From: Bradyrhizobium sp. Ai1a-2
GTDB lineage: Bacteria; Pseudomonadota; Alphaproteobacteria; Rhizobiales; Xanthobacteraceae
Length of the DNA stretch: 64,000 nt
NCBI RefSeq assembly: GCF_000426245.1
Contig: NZ_AUEZ01000036.1
Location: forward strand, 1 to 64,000
Direction of reading: 5' to 3'
This document shows positions 41,485 to 50,717 of this stretch, in pieces (the first letter of the stretch is position 1; each line of letters opens with the position of its first letter). The notes beneath the pieces are model-generated. The model saw only the letters and a program-made list of their open reading frames with translations. It was not told the origin of the DNA and did no database searches. A program made the translations under genes and the position numbers.

Positions 41485-42723
41485 ATGAGTCTGTATGGTG
41501 TCATGCGCACCGGTGGCTCCGGCATGAATGCGCAATCCAACAAGCTGTCGACCGTTGCCGACAACATCGCGAACGTCAACACCACAGGCTACAAGCGTGC
41601 CGCCACCGAATTCTCTTCGCTCATTCTGAGGAGCGGGTCCGGCAGCTACAATTCCGGCAGCGTGGAGACGAATGTCCGCTATGCCATCTCCGATCCCGGG
41701 GCGCCGCAATACACGACATCAGCGACAGATCTCATGATCCAGGGCAACGGATTCTTTGTCGTGACCGATGCCGGGGGCACGCCGTTCCTGACCCGCGCCG
41801 GTTCCTTCGTGCCGGATGGCGAAGGCAACCTGGTCAATGCGGCGGGATTCTATTTGATGGGCTATGACGTCAGAAACGGTCCGCCCAACGTTGTCGCGAA
41901 TGGTTTGACCGGCCTTGACGTCGTCAACATCGCGCAAACGGCACTTCAGGGCAATCCTTCGACGAGGGCGACATTGGAGAGTGCCAATCTCGACGCCAAC
42001 GCACCCATCACCGCAGGCCCGCCCAACTATACGTCCAAGACCTCGATCGTCACCTACGACAATATCGGGAACAAGGTGACCCTCGACGTCTACATGTTCA
42101 AGACGGCGGCCAACACCTGGGACGTGCAAGCGTATGACAACGCCGCCTCGACGAACGGCGGTTTTCCCTATTCAAGCGGACCGCTGGATTCCGATACGTT
42201 CACCTTCGACGTCAGCGCGACTGGAAAAGGCAAGCTGGACGCGGCCAGCCCCACCACTCTCACGTTTACAATCCCGGGCGGCTCGCCGTTCACGCTCGAC
42301 CTTTCGGCGATGACGCAGGTCGCCGACGACTTCGCCTTCAAGCCGAACGTCAACGGCAATGCGCCGAGTTCGATCGACAAGGTGGAGGTCGACACCGACG
42401 GCACCCTGTACTCGATCTATGCCGACGGGACCCGGCTCGCCACCTATAAAATTCCGCTCGCGACCGTGCCGAGCCCGGACAATCTCATGCCGGAGGCCGG
42501 CAACGTCTACTCGGTCGGGATCGACTCCGGGAACGTGCAGCTCGACTTCGCCGGGCGGAGCGGCCTGGGCACCGTCAAATCGGAGGCGCTCGAACAGTCC
42601 AACGTCGACCTTGCCGCGGAGTTGACCTCGATGATCGAGTCGCAGCGCGGATACACCGCCAATTCAAAGGTCTTCCAGACCGGAGCCGATCTGCTCGACG
42701 TGCTGGTCAATCTGAAGCGCTAG
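41485..42723 (+). CDS. flgE: Flagellar hook protein FlgE
   Basis: A 412-residue hook subunit. It starts MSLYGVMRTGGSGMNAQSNKLSTVADNIANVNTTGYKRAATEFSSL and ends VDLAAELTSMIESQRGYTANSKVFQTGADLLDVLVNLKR, the axial helices. The middle has LMIQGNGFFVV and FLTRAGSFVPDGEGNLVNAAGFYLMGYD. GGAGG at 41474-41478 serves ATG 41485. It opens a long operon that runs to fliQ. Confidence 0.97.
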   Translation: MSLYGVMRTGGSGMNAQSNKLSTVADNIANVNTTGYKRAATEFSSLILRSGSGSYNSGSVETNVRYAISDPGAPQYTTSATDLMIQGNGFFVVTDAGGTPFLTRAGSFVPDGEGNLVNAAGFYLMGYDVRNGPPNVVANGLTGLDVVNIAQTALQGNPSTRATLESANLDANAPITAGPPNYTSKTSIVTYDNIGNKVTLDVYMFKTAANTWDVQAYDNAASTNGGFPYSSGPLDSDTFTFDVSATGKGKLDAASPTTLTFTIPGGSPFTLDLSAMTQVADDFAFKPNVNGNAPSSIDKVEVDTDGTLYSIYADGTRLATYKIPLATVPSPDNLMPEAGNVYSVGIDSGNVQLDFAGRSGLGTVKSEALEQSNVDLAAELTSMIESQRGYTANSKVFQTGADLLDVLVNLKR

Positions 42724-42757
42724 GCGGCGTCGGCGCATCATCGGGGCGGGGGGTCTC

Positions 42758-44230
42758 ATGTCACTCACGGTCGCACTCAGTTCGGCGCGTACGTCGCTCA
42801 TGGCGACAAGTGCGCAGGCTTCCGTGATATCGCGCAATATCGCCGGCTCCATGCAGGAGGGCTATTCGCGAAAGAATGTGCTGGTCGCAACGCTGCCAGG
42901 AAACGGGGTCTATGTCGCGGGCATTCAGCGCGCCACCAGCGAGGGGCTGTTCTACAATGTGCTGAAGGCGGCCTCCACCACTGCCAAGCAGGATTCGATC
43001 TACAACGGCCTGCAGAAGATCGCGGCCACAACCGTCGACGATCCGCAGCAGGACCAGTCGCCGGCCGCGCAGCTTGCCAAGCTGAAGAGCGCCCTGCAGC
43101 AATATGCGACGGCGCCGGACAATATCACGCTCGCGCAAGCGGCAGTCACGGCGGCCAAGGGCGTCGCTTCGGCGCTCAACGACGCGACGAAGACGGTTCA
43201 GTCGGTGCGGGCCGACGCCGATGCCGACATGGTGACATCGGTCTCGACCATCAACCAGCTGTTGGCCCAGTTCGAGACGGTCAACACCTCGATCGTCAAG
43301 GGGACCATCACCGGAAGCGATATCACAGACTACCTCGATATGCGGGACAATATTCTGTCCAAGCTCTCGCAGGAGGTCGGCATAACGACCGCCACCCGTG
43401 CCAACAACGATATGGTCATCTACACGGACTCTGGCGTTACGCTCTTTGAGACCAAGGCGCGGTCAGTCACGCTCGACGCGACTTTTTCTTATACGGCGGG
43501 CACGACCGGAAATGCGGTCTATATCGACGGCGTTCCCGTCACCGGCGCGTCGGCGGTGATGCCGATCCATGGCGGAAAGCTCGCCGGCCTTGCCGCGCTA
43601 CGCGACGATACCACGGTCACCTATCAAAACCAGCTCGACGAGATCGCGCGCGGCTTGATCGAGACTTTCGCGGAGAGCGATCAGACTGGCGCGGCGCTGC
43701 CCGACGTGCCCGGCCTCTTCACTTATCCGGGTGCGCCGGCCATGCCGCCAACGGGTGCGATCTCCTCGGGGCTTGCCGGCACGATCTTCGTCAATCCGTC
43801 GGTCGATCAGGGTGCCGGCGGCAATCCGCTGCTGCTGAGAGACGGCGCCATCTCCGGCAACGTGGCTTACCGCTACAACACGAGCGGCGCGGCCGGGTTC
43901 TCCGCCCGGGTGCAACAGCTTGTGGATGGCATGGCTGCAAGCCGTCCGTTCAATCCGGCGGCCCTCGGGAAGCCGAATGCGAGCCTGATCGACTTCGCCG
44001 GCTCGTCGGTGAGCTGGCTGGAAGCTGAGCGCAAGAGCACGAACGATGAAGCGACCTATAGCCAAACGCTGCTGGAGCGCAGCGCGGAAGCGCTGTCCAA
44101 CGTCAGCGGCGTCAACATGGACGACGAAATGTCGTTCATGTTGCAGGTCGAACGTACATTTTCTGCCTCGTCGAAACTGATCGCGACGGTCGACGAGATG
44201 CTGAAAGACCTTCTCGCGGCGGTGAGGTAA
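42758..44230 (+). CDS. flgK: Hook-filament junction protein FlgK
   Basis: A 490-residue hook-associated protein (HAP1). The N-terminal axial helix is LTVALSSARTSLMATSAQASVISRNIAGSMQEGYSRK and the C-terminus VSGVNMDDEMSFMLQVERTFSASSKLIATVDEMLKDLL. It joins hook and filament together with FlgL, the next gene (4-bp gap). Confidence 0.95.
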   Translation: MSLTVALSSARTSLMATSAQASVISRNIAGSMQEGYSRKNVLVATLPGNGVYVAGIQRATSEGLFYNVLKAASTTAKQDSIYNGLQKIAATTVDDPQQDQSPAAQLAKLKSALQQYATAPDNITLAQAAVTAAKGVASALNDATKTVQSVRADADADMVTSVSTINQLLAQFETVNTSIVKGTITGSDITDYLDMRDNILSKLSQEVGITTATRANNDMVIYTDSGVTLFETKARSVTLDATFSYTAGTTGNAVYIDGVPVTGASAVMPIHGGKLAGLAALRDDTTVTYQNQLDEIARGLIETFAESDQTGAALPDVPGLFTYPGAPAMPPTGAISSGLAGTIFVNPSVDQGAGGNPLLLRDGAISGNVAYRYNTSGAAGFSARVQQLVDGMAASRPFNPAALGKPNASLIDFAGSSVSWLEAERKSTNDEATYSQTLLERSAEALSNVSGVNMDDEMSFMLQVERTFSASSKLIATVDEMLKDLLAAVR

Positions 44231-44234
44231 CGGT

Positions 44235-45278
44235 ATGGCTACGACATTCATTTCCTCCAGCTCGATCTCGACGACGTTGCGCATCGCGGCCATGAAGAGC
44301 CAGACCGCGATCGCGCAAGCGACGAAGGAGGCGACGAACGGCCGCTTTGCCGATGTGGGGCGCGAGCTTGGCGCACTCGCCGGTCGCGATGTGACGCTCA
44401 GGGCCGATCTGCTCGATCTCGACAAGCTGGTGGACACCAATGCCCTTATCTCCGGACGGCTCGACATATCGCAGCAGCGGGTGGGCGAGCTGATCAGCAC
44501 GGCGCAATCCTTCCAGAAGGATTTGTTTGCGGCGCGCAATTCCGCCAACGGCGGCAACGTCATCCTGCAGCCGTCGCGCGCCAACCTCGACAGCCTGATC
44601 GGGGCGCTGAACGTCACGATGGATGGCCAATATCTGTTCGGCGGCATCAATACCGGCGTGCAGCCGATGACGGGCTACGCGACCGGCTCGACCAGCAAGA
44701 ACGCTGTCGATGCCGCGTTCCTGGTGAATTTCGGCTTTACGCAGACTGATCCGGCGGTGTCAGGCATCAGCGCCGCGGCGATGCAGAACTTCCTGGATAC
44801 GACGTTCAAGGCGCAGTTCGACGATCCGGCCTGGGGTGCAAACTGGTCGACCGCTTCCGATCAGGTGATGCGGAGCCGCATCTCGACGACGGAGACGATC
44901 GACTCCTCAGTCAGCGCCAACGAACCTGCATTTCGCAAGCTGGCGATGGCCTACACGATGCTGAGCGACCTTGGCACGCAGAACCTCAACCAGAATGCGT
45001 TCCAGGCGGTGATCGACAAGGCGACCGAAATCATCGGTGGCGCGATCAATGATCTGGCCGGCGTGGGCGCCAAATTGGGAACGGCCCAGGAGCAGACGAC
45101 CAATGCCACGAGCCGCCTCAAAATCCAGAGCGATCTGATCACGAAGCAGGTCACGGCGATGGAAGCGGTCGATCCGGCAGAAGCATCGGTCCGTGTTACC
45201 AACCTGAAAAACCAATTGGACATGTCGCTGGCGCTTACGGCTCGCATTCAGCAGCTCAGCATCCTCAACTATCTCTGA
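44235..45278 (+). CDS. flgL: Hook-filament junction protein FlgL
   Basis: A 347-residue flagellin-like junction protein (HAP3). The N-terminus (SSSSISTTLRIAAMKSQTAIAQATKEATNGRFADVGRELG) and the C-terminus (ASVRVTNLKNQLDMSLALTARIQQLSILNYL) form the D0/D1 helices; QYLFGGINTG in the middle is a FlgL mark. It lies four bases after flgK. Confidence 0.94.
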   Translation: MATTFISSSSISTTLRIAAMKSQTAIAQATKEATNGRFADVGRELGALAGRDVTLRADLLDLDKLVDTNALISGRLDISQQRVGELISTAQSFQKDLFAARNSANGGNVILQPSRANLDSLIGALNVTMDGQYLFGGINTGVQPMTGYATGSTSKNAVDAAFLVNFGFTQTDPAVSGISAAAMQNFLDTTFKAQFDDPAWGANWSTASDQVMRSRISTTETIDSSVSANEPAFRKLAMAYTMLSDLGTQNLNQNAFQAVIDKATEIIGGAINDLAGVGAKLGTAQEQTTNATSRLKIQSDLITKQVTAMEAVDPAEASVRVTNLKNQLDMSLALTARIQQLSILNYL

Positions 45279-45315
45279 TCGGCAATCCGTCAGTAACCAG
45301 CCGGCTGCGAGTTAA

Positions 45316-45663
45316 ATGACATTATCCAGTTACGACGCGGTGATCGAAGATAGCGGGCGGGAGGCGCGTGCCCGCGAGCAACAGGCCCTGAACCACGGGA
45401 TCGATCTGTTGAGGCGCCTGCAGAGCGGGGATCTTCCGCCGCCGGAGGATGCCGAGGCGTTGCTGTTCGTTCGAAGGCTCTGGGCGTTCTTCGTGGAGGA
45501 CCTCTCCAGCCCCCGCAATGGGCTTCCGGAAAAGTTGCGCGCCGATCTTATCTCGATCGGCCTGTGGATCATCAAGGAAGCGGACCGGATTCGGCAGGAG
45601 AGTTCCGGCGACGTTGCGGAGCTCGTCGCGATCAACGTCATCATTCGAGACGCGCTCGCATGA
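45316..45663 (+). CDS. flaF: Flagellin regulator FlaF
   Basis: A 115-residue protein of the alphaproteobacterial FlaF family (DSGREARAREQQALNHGIDLLRRLQ, LFVRRLWAFFVEDLSSPRNGLPEKLRADLISIGLWIIKEADRI). In Caulobacter FlaF is needed for flagellin synthesis or secretion and acts against FlbT. It overlaps flbT by 4 bp here, so the two are made together. Confidence 0.93.
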   Translation: MTLSSYDAVIEDSGREARAREQQALNHGIDLLRRLQSGDLPPPEDAEALLFVRRLWAFFVEDLSSPRNGLPEKLRADLISIGLWIIKEADRIRQESSGDVAELVAINVIIRDALA

Positions 45664-46082
45664 AGAAGCCGATCTGTATTTCGCTGCGCGGCGGCGAGCG
45701 GATCTACGTGAACGGAGCGGTGCTCCGGGTCGACCGCAAGGTGACTCTCGAGCTGATCAATGACGTGACGTTTCTGCTCGAGAGCCAGGTCATGCAGGTC
45801 ACGGACGCGACGACCCCGCTGCGCCAGCTTTATTTCGTCGTCCAGCTCATGCTCATGAGCCCTCATGACGTCGAAGAGGCAAAATCGGTCTATCGGCAGC
45901 AGCGGTCCGGCTTGCTCGCAGCCACCGAAAACGCAGAGATCCTGGACGGCCTGGAACAGATCGAGAAACTGGTCGAATCGAAACGATACTATGAAGCTTT
46001 GCGCAGAACTCGCGCTCTGTTCGAGATTGAACAGCAGATCATGACGGGCGGCGACCTGCCGAGGCCCGTCGAAGTCGCGTGA
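45660..46082 (+). CDS. flbT: Flagellin mRNA regulator FlbT
   Basis: A 140-residue protein of the FlbT family. Marks are ISLRGGERIYVNGAVLRVDRKVTLELINDVTFLLESQVM, TTPLRQLYFVVQLMLMSP and SKRYYEALRRTRALFEIEQQI. FlbT binds the 5' leader of flagellin mRNA in Caulobacter; in some rhizobia it activates. The structured leader at 33313-33417 is the obvious local target. ATG 45660 overlaps the flaF stop. Confidence 0.95.
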   Translation: MKKPICISLRGGERIYVNGAVLRVDRKVTLELINDVTFLLESQVMQVTDATTPLRQLYFVVQLMLMSPHDVEEAKSVYRQQRSGLLAATENAEILDGLEQIEKLVESKRYYEALRRTRALFEIEQQIMTGGDLPRPVEVA

Positions 46083-46099
46083 AGCATCAGGAGGACGAT

Positions 46100-46510
46100 A
46101 TGAACGTTGACAGCGTGAATTCTCCAAACTCGGCGGCGAACAAGAGCTCGGAATCCTCGTCCACGCCGGCAACGGTGGACTACAATCAGTTCTTGCAACT
46201 CCTGATCGCGCAGATGAAGAACCAGGATCCGACCAGTCCAACGGACATGTCGCAGTACATGAGTCAGTTCGCGCAGCTATCCGCCGTCGAACAGGCGATG
46301 CAGACGAACGCCAAGCTCGATACGCTGCTGTCCTCCAGCGCATTGGCCCAGGCCGAAAGCCTGGTCGGACGCACGGTGTCATTTACGAGCTCTGAAGGCG
46401 AGGATATCAAAGGCAAGATCATGTCGGTGCGGATCATTCAGGGCGGTGCCGTGGCGACACTCGAAAATGGCGTCGACGTGCAGCTTGGGCCGGGCATCAC
46501 GATCAGCTAG
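46100..46510 (+). CDS. flgD: Hook cap / scaffold protein FlgD (short form)
   Basis: A 136-residue protein with the FlgD N-terminal core (VDYNQFLQLLIAQMKNQDPTSPTDMSQYMSQFAQLSAVEQAMQTN) and a short beta-rich end (LVGRTVSFTSSEGEDIKGKIMSVRI). It lacks the FlgD FnIII/Tudor extension seen in enterics, as is usual in rhizobia. ATG 46100 follows GGAGG; an in-frame ATG at 46079 overlaps flbT but lacks such a site. Confidence 0.93.
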   Translation: MNVDSVNSPNSAANKSSESSSTPATVDYNQFLQLLIAQMKNQDPTSPTDMSQYMSQFAQLSAVEQAMQTNAKLDTLLSSSALAQAESLVGRTVSFTSSEGEDIKGKIMSVRIIQGGAVATLENGVDVQLGPGITIS

Positions 46511-46512
46511 CC

Positions 46513-46779
46513 ATGAACGAACGCGACGCTCTCGACATCGTCCAGCAGGCGATCTGGACCATCATCGTTGTCTCTGGTCCCGCGGTCGGAGCCGCGATGA
46601 TTGTCGGCATCCTGATTGCGCTGCTGCAGGCGTTGACACAGGTGCAGGAGATGACGCTGACCTTTATTCCGAAGATCGTGGTCATGCTGATCGTGGTCGC
46701 GGTCTCCGGCTCGTTCATCGGCGCGCACATTTACGCCTTCACCGAACTGCTCTACTCGCGGATCGAGCACGGATTCTAG
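46513..46779 (+). CDS. fliQ: Flagellar export gate protein FliQ
   Basis: An 88-residue protein of two membrane helices (VSGPAVGAAMIVGILIALLQALTQVQ and TFIPKIVVMLIVVAVSG). It is the standard length for FliQ and has the conserved start ALDIVQQAIWTIIV. It lies 2 bp after flgD. The stop codon is the first part of a palindromic repeat. Confidence 0.95.
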   Translation: MNERDALDIVQQAIWTIIVVSGPAVGAAMIVGILIALLQALTQVQEMTLTFIPKIVVMLIVVAVSGSFIGAHIYAFTELLYSRIEHGF

Positions 46780-46876
46780 AGCTTCGGTTCTGATGGAATC
46801 AGAACCGAAGCTCTAGATTCTCTCTTTGAGGCGTTTTCTTCACGCGAACCGGTATCCACTTCGCTCGAAAACGCTC
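46778..46876. repeat. Dispersed palindromic intergenic repeat, short copy
   Basis: AGAGCTTCGGTTCTGAT and AATCAGAACCGAAGCTCT form a near-perfect hairpin (46778-46814). It is followed by AGATTCTCTCTTTGAG, then GCGTTTTC, CGAACCGGTATCCACTTCGC and GAAAACGC, the second inverted pair. It has the same block order as 592-732 but without the extra 40 bases. The hairpin begins within the fliQ stop codon and may terminate that transcript. Confidence 0.8.
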
Positions 46877-46957
46877 CGGAGCGGGACGTCGTCGCCACCA
46901 CCTTCGCGCAAGCTAGGCGCTGCAAGGTGTTGATATGACGGTGTCGCAGGAATCCTC

Positions 46958-49045
46958 ATGGCCCAAGCACTAAGCCCAGCTCTTCCGAGCGAGCGTCGGA
47001 TTGGTGCCGACGTTGCCTTTGCGGTCGGAATCGTCGCCATCCTGACGATCCTGGTTCTGCCGGTCCCCTCTGTCCTGATCGATGTCGGTCTCGCCTTCTC
47101 GATCGCGCTCTCGGCGCTGATCCTGATGGTGGCGCTGTGGATTCAGCGGCCGCTGGACTTTTCGGCCTTCCCGACGGTGCTCTTGATTGCGACCATTCTT
47201 CGCCTCGCGCTGAACGTGGCGACGACGCGGGTGATCCTGTCGCGCGGGGCCGAAGGCGAGCACGCGGCCGGTTACGTCGTGGCCGGATTCTCGAAATTCG
47301 TGATGGGCGGCGACTTCGTCATCGGTCTCATCATCTTCGCCATTCTTGTCACGGTCAATTTTGTCGTGATCACCAAGGGCGCCACGCGTATCGCCGAGGT
47401 CGGCGCCCGTTTTACGCTCGATGCGATCCCGGGCAAGCAAATGGCGATCGATGCCGATCTGTCAGCCGGGCTGATCGACGACAAGGAGGCACAGCGCCGG
47501 CGCAGGGAACTGGAGGAGGAGAGTGCCTTCTTCGGCGCCATGGATGGTGCCTCGAAATTCGTGCGCGGCGATGCCATTGCCGGGCTGATCATCACTGCGA
47601 TCAACATATTCGGCGGAATCGTCATCGGCGTGGTCCACCACGGCCTCCCGCTGGCGCGTGCGGCGGATATCTTCACCAAGCTTTCCGTCGGTGACGGTCT
47701 GGTCTCGCAGATCCCGGCGCTTATCGTCTCCCTTTCGGCTGGCCTGCTGGTTTCGAAGGGCGGCACGAGGGGATCGGCCGAGCAGACGGTGCTGAGGCAG
47801 CTCGGCGGCTATCCGCGCGCGCAGTCGGTGGCCGCGCTCATGATGTTCGTTCTGGGAATGCTGCCAGGCCTGCCGCTGCTGCCCTTTGCCTTCCTGGGTG
47901 GCGTGATGGCGTTCATGAGCTACGCGCTTCCGCGCCGGCAGGCGGCAAGACGGCAGCAGGAGGAGGCGCTTGCGGCGCAGGAGCGCGAGCGATCGCAGGC
48001 CGAGTCGAAAGAATCGATCAAGGAATACCTGAAGACGGCGGACGTCGAGCTCTGCGTCGGAACCCAGCTGGCGGTTCAAATGCTGCATTCGCATGGGGAA
48101 CTTGCGCATCGTGTCAGCAAGATACGACGCCGCTTCGCGACCCAATACGGGTTTGTGATTCCCGAGATCAAATTGACGGACGACATGTCCATCGGGCCGA
48201 AGAGCTACCGCATCAAGATACACGGCACGATCGTGGCGCAGCACGAGCTTCGCATCGGCGAGGTTCTCGTGCTTCTTGATGGTGTTCGCAAACCGGACGT
48301 GCCGGGCGACGAGACGGTGGAGCCGGCCTTTGGCATGAAGGCGATGTGGATCCCTGAGACCTTCCTCGAAGAGGTCAAGCGGGATGGCTTCAAGGTTGCG
48401 GACAACATTTCCGTCCTTCTCACCCATTTGAGCGAGATCATTCGTGGCAACCTGTCCCAGCTCCTCTCCTACAAGGACATGCGGGCCCTGCTGGACCGGC
48501 TCGATCCCGAGTACAAGCGACTCATCGAGGATATCTGCCCGTCGCAAATCTCCTATTCAGGCCTGCAGGCGGTCCTCAAGCTGCTGCTTGCCGAGCGCAT
48601 CTCGATCAGGAATCTGCATCTGATTCTCGAAGCCGTTGCGGAAATCGCGCCTTTCATCCGCCGCGCCGAACATATCGCAGAGCACGTTCGCATGCGCATC
48701 GCACAGCAGATCTGCGGCGACTTTGCCGACAACGGGGTGCTGAAAGTGCTGCGGCTCGGAAACCGCTGGGATCTCGCATTTCATCAAAGCCTCAAACGCG
48801 ATGCCAAGGGCGAGATTGTGGAATTCGACGCCGATCCTCGCCTTGTCGAGCAATTCGCTGCGGATGTCTCGACCGCGGTTCGAAAGGCAATGGGGCAGGG
48901 CGAAAGCGTGGTGCTCGTCGCGCCCCCGGAAGTTCGTCCATATGTCCGCATGATCACGGAACGGGTGTTCCCGACCCTGCCGGTGTTGTCGCATGTCGAG
49001 ATCGCGCGTGGTGTGGAGGTGAAGTCGCTCGGAGCAATTTCTTGA
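46958..49045 (+). CDS. flhA: Flagellar export gate protein FlhA
   Basis: A 695-residue export-gate protein with about eight hydrophobic segments in the first 330 residues and a large cytoplasmic domain. The FHIPEP family signature (LDFSAFPTVLLIATILRLALNVATTRVIL) lies near residue 65, and ATRIAEVGARFTLDAIPGKQMAIDADLSAGLI near 145. The C-terminal domain includes VLLTHLSEIIRGNLSQLLSYKDM. It probably has its own promoter after the repeat (178-bp gap after fliQ). It overlaps fliR by 4 bp. Confidence 0.97.
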   Translation: MAQALSPALPSERRIGADVAFAVGIVAILTILVLPVPSVLIDVGLAFSIALSALILMVALWIQRPLDFSAFPTVLLIATILRLALNVATTRVILSRGAEGEHAAGYVVAGFSKFVMGGDFVIGLIIFAILVTVNFVVITKGATRIAEVGARFTLDAIPGKQMAIDADLSAGLIDDKEAQRRRRELEEESAFFGAMDGASKFVRGDAIAGLIITAINIFGGIVIGVVHHGLPLARAADIFTKLSVGDGLVSQIPALIVSLSAGLLVSKGGTRGSAEQTVLRQLGGYPRAQSVAALMMFVLGMLPGLPLLPFAFLGGVMAFMSYALPRRQAARRQQEEALAAQERERSQAESKESIKEYLKTADVELCVGTQLAVQMLHSHGELAHRVSKIRRRFATQYGFVIPEIKLTDDMSIGPKSYRIKIHGTIVAQHELRIGEVLVLLDGVRKPDVPGDETVEPAFGMKAMWIPETFLEEVKRDGFKVADNISVLLTHLSEIIRGNLSQLLSYKDMRALLDRLDPEYKRLIEDICPSQISYSGLQAVLKLLLAERISIRNLHLILEAVAEIAPFIRRAEHIAEHVRMRIAQQICGDFADNGVLKVLRLGNRWDLAFHQSLKRDAKGEIVEFDADPRLVEQFAADVSTAVRKAMGQGESVVLVAPPEVRPYVRMITERVFPTLPVLSHVEIARGVEVKSLGAIS

Positions 49046-49791
49046 TCGCGAGCGTATCAGGCTCCGTGCTCGCCACTTTTCTGATCTTCTGCCGGGTCGG
49101 CACGTGCCTGATGATCGCGCCGGGATTTTCGCGTTCCAATATTCCGGTGCAGGTCCGGCTGTTTCTGGCCATCAACGTCACCCTGATGCTGGCGCCCTTG
49201 CTCGAAGCCGCCTTACGCCCTGTCGTGGAGGCGGCCGCGATGGCGGCCATCGTCCGTGCGATCATGTCGGAGCTGGTGATCGGCCTCCTGATTGGCCTGA
49301 TCGCCCGGGTGTTCTTTCTCGCCCTGGAAACAGTGGCGACGATGGCGGCATCCGCGATCGGGCTCAGCGGAATAGCCGGAACGGCGGAAGACGGCGAACA
49401 CATGCCGGCCCTCGTGCCGTTCATCACATTGCCGGCGATCGTCCTGTTCTTCATGACCGATCAGCATTGGGAGCTGCTTCGCGGGCTCATCGGCTCTTAT
49501 CGGATCTGGACGCCGGCGGCCGGCATAAGCGGGGAGACCGGGCTCTCCGAGCTTACCGATCATCTCTCGCAGGCGTTCATCCTGGCGCTCAGGGTGGCCA
49601 GCCCGTTCGTCATTTACGGGGTCATCGTCAATTTCGCGCTCGGACTCGCCAACAAGCTGACGCCAAGCATTCCCGTCTATTTCATTTCGCTGCCCTTCGT
49701 GCTGTTCGGCGGCCTCATGCTGGTCTACCTCACCAGTCGCGAACTCGTGCTGCAGTTCACTATCGCATTTTCATCATGGCTGACCGGTTGA
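49042..49791 (+). CDS. fliR: Flagellar export gate protein FliR
   Basis: A 249-residue export-gate protein with about six membrane helices. Conserved features are FLIFCRVGTCLMIAPGFSRSNIPVQVRLFLAI, the region IARVFFLALETVATMAASAIGLSG, and FALGLANKLTPSIPVYFISLPF. It uses a TTG start overlapping the flhA stop. The FliJ-like gene follows after 7 bp. Confidence 0.94.
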   Translation: MIASVSGSVLATFLIFCRVGTCLMIAPGFSRSNIPVQVRLFLAINVTLMLAPLLEAALRPVVEAAAMAAIVRAIMSELVIGLLIGLIARVFFLALETVATMAASAIGLSGIAGTAEDGEHMPALVPFITLPAIVLFFMTDQHWELLRGLIGSYRIWTPAAGISGETGLSELTDHLSQAFILALRVASPFVIYGVIVNFALGLANKLTPSIPVYFISLPFVLFGGLMLVYLTSRELVLQFTIAFSSWLTG

Positions 49792-49798
49792 TCGACGC

Positions 49799-50230
49799 AT
49801 GAAATCAAGGGATCGCAAAATCCGTCGCATTGCCGCCGTCCAGGCGAAGATGCATCGCCTCGCGCAATGGGAGCTGATGGAGTGTAACGCGAAGGAGCAC
49901 GAACTGCAGGAGCGCCAGCGTCGGATCATCGAGGGCTTCAACGACGCGAACGGCGTGCCGCCACTGGCGGCGCAAACCGCGGGCCAGAATCTGAGGACCG
50001 CGAGCGTCGAACAGGGCGTGCTTGCCAAGGCGAAGGAGCGGATCGCCTCGCACGCAATGAGCGAGGCGCGCAAGCTGAAGCAGGTGCTTCGGATGGCCGG
50101 GACGGCTGCACAGCAGGCGTTTCGAGAGCGGGAACAGCGCGTCCTTGAGGAAATAACTGAAGCGGCGGCGAAACGGCCGTCCGGGAGAATGCAGGGCAAT
50201 GAAACCGGGTCGGCAAGTGAGGGCGCATGA
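49799..50230 (+). CDS. FliJ-like coiled-coil protein
   Basis: A 143-residue, highly charged and almost wholly helical protein (KIRRIAAVQAKMHRLAQWELMECNAKEHELQERQRRI). There are no membrane segments. Position after fliR and the size fit FliJ, the small export chaperone/ATPase stalk that works with FliI and FliH; no other fliJ candidate is in the cluster. Similarity in this family is too low to decide by eye, so treat it as probable. Its stop overlaps the next gene (ATGA). Confidence 0.55.
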   Translation: MKSRDRKIRRIAAVQAKMHRLAQWELMECNAKEHELQERQRRIIEGFNDANGVPPLAAQTAGQNLRTASVEQGVLAKAKERIASHAMSEARKLKQVLRMAGTAAQQAFREREQRVLEEITEAAAKRPSGRMQGNETGSASEGA

Positions 50231-50706
50231 TGGTCACTCCCGTACCGGATCTTATCCTGGATGTGATGGAGGCCGCAGATCCGGCCTCCCAGCGCGTGGC
50301 CGCTGGCAGGCTTGAGCGCGCGTCATCTGCAGGCGGCGAGGACTTCGCCGCGGCGGTGGACCGGAAGATCGAGGCAGGCGCGCTGGAACGACCCGCAGCA
50401 TCCGAGCAAGGCACGAGCGGTTTGCGCGGCGCGATCGACGGCAGCGGGCACGCCACGATCATCAAGAAGGCTGATACCGATCGCGCCGTCTATCGGAAGT
50501 TCGAAGCGTTCGTCCTGCAGACATTCGTCGAGTCGATGCTGCCGCAGGACGCCAGCGAAGTCTTCGGCAAAGGAACCGCCGGCACGATCTGGCGGTCGAT
50601 GCTGGCTGAGCAGATCGGCAATGAGATGGCCAAGGGTGAGGGGATAGGAATTGCCAAGCAGCTGGCGAAATCCCGCGCTGTCAATTCCGCGACGGGTAAA
50701 GGCTAA
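50227..50706 (+). CDS. flgJ: FlgJ-like rod-binding protein (no muramidase domain)
   Basis: A 159-residue protein. The C-terminal half is the rod-binding domain of FlgJ (RKFEAFVLQTFVESMLPQDASEVFGKGTAGTIWRSMLAEQIGNEMAKGEGIGIAKQL). The muramidase half of enteric FlgJ is missing, and the separate lytic transglycosylase at 40706-41311 could supply that activity. The N-terminal 85 residues are polar and variable. It overlaps the FliJ-like gene by 4 bp. Confidence 0.85.
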   Translation: MMVTPVPDLILDVMEAADPASQRVAAGRLERASSAGGEDFAAAVDRKIEAGALERPAASEQGTSGLRGAIDGSGHATIIKKADTDRAVYRKFEAFVLQTFVESMLPQDASEVFGKGTAGTIWRSMLAEQIGNEMAKGEGIGIAKQLAKSRAVNSATGKG

Positions 50707-50717
50707 CTTGCAGCAAG

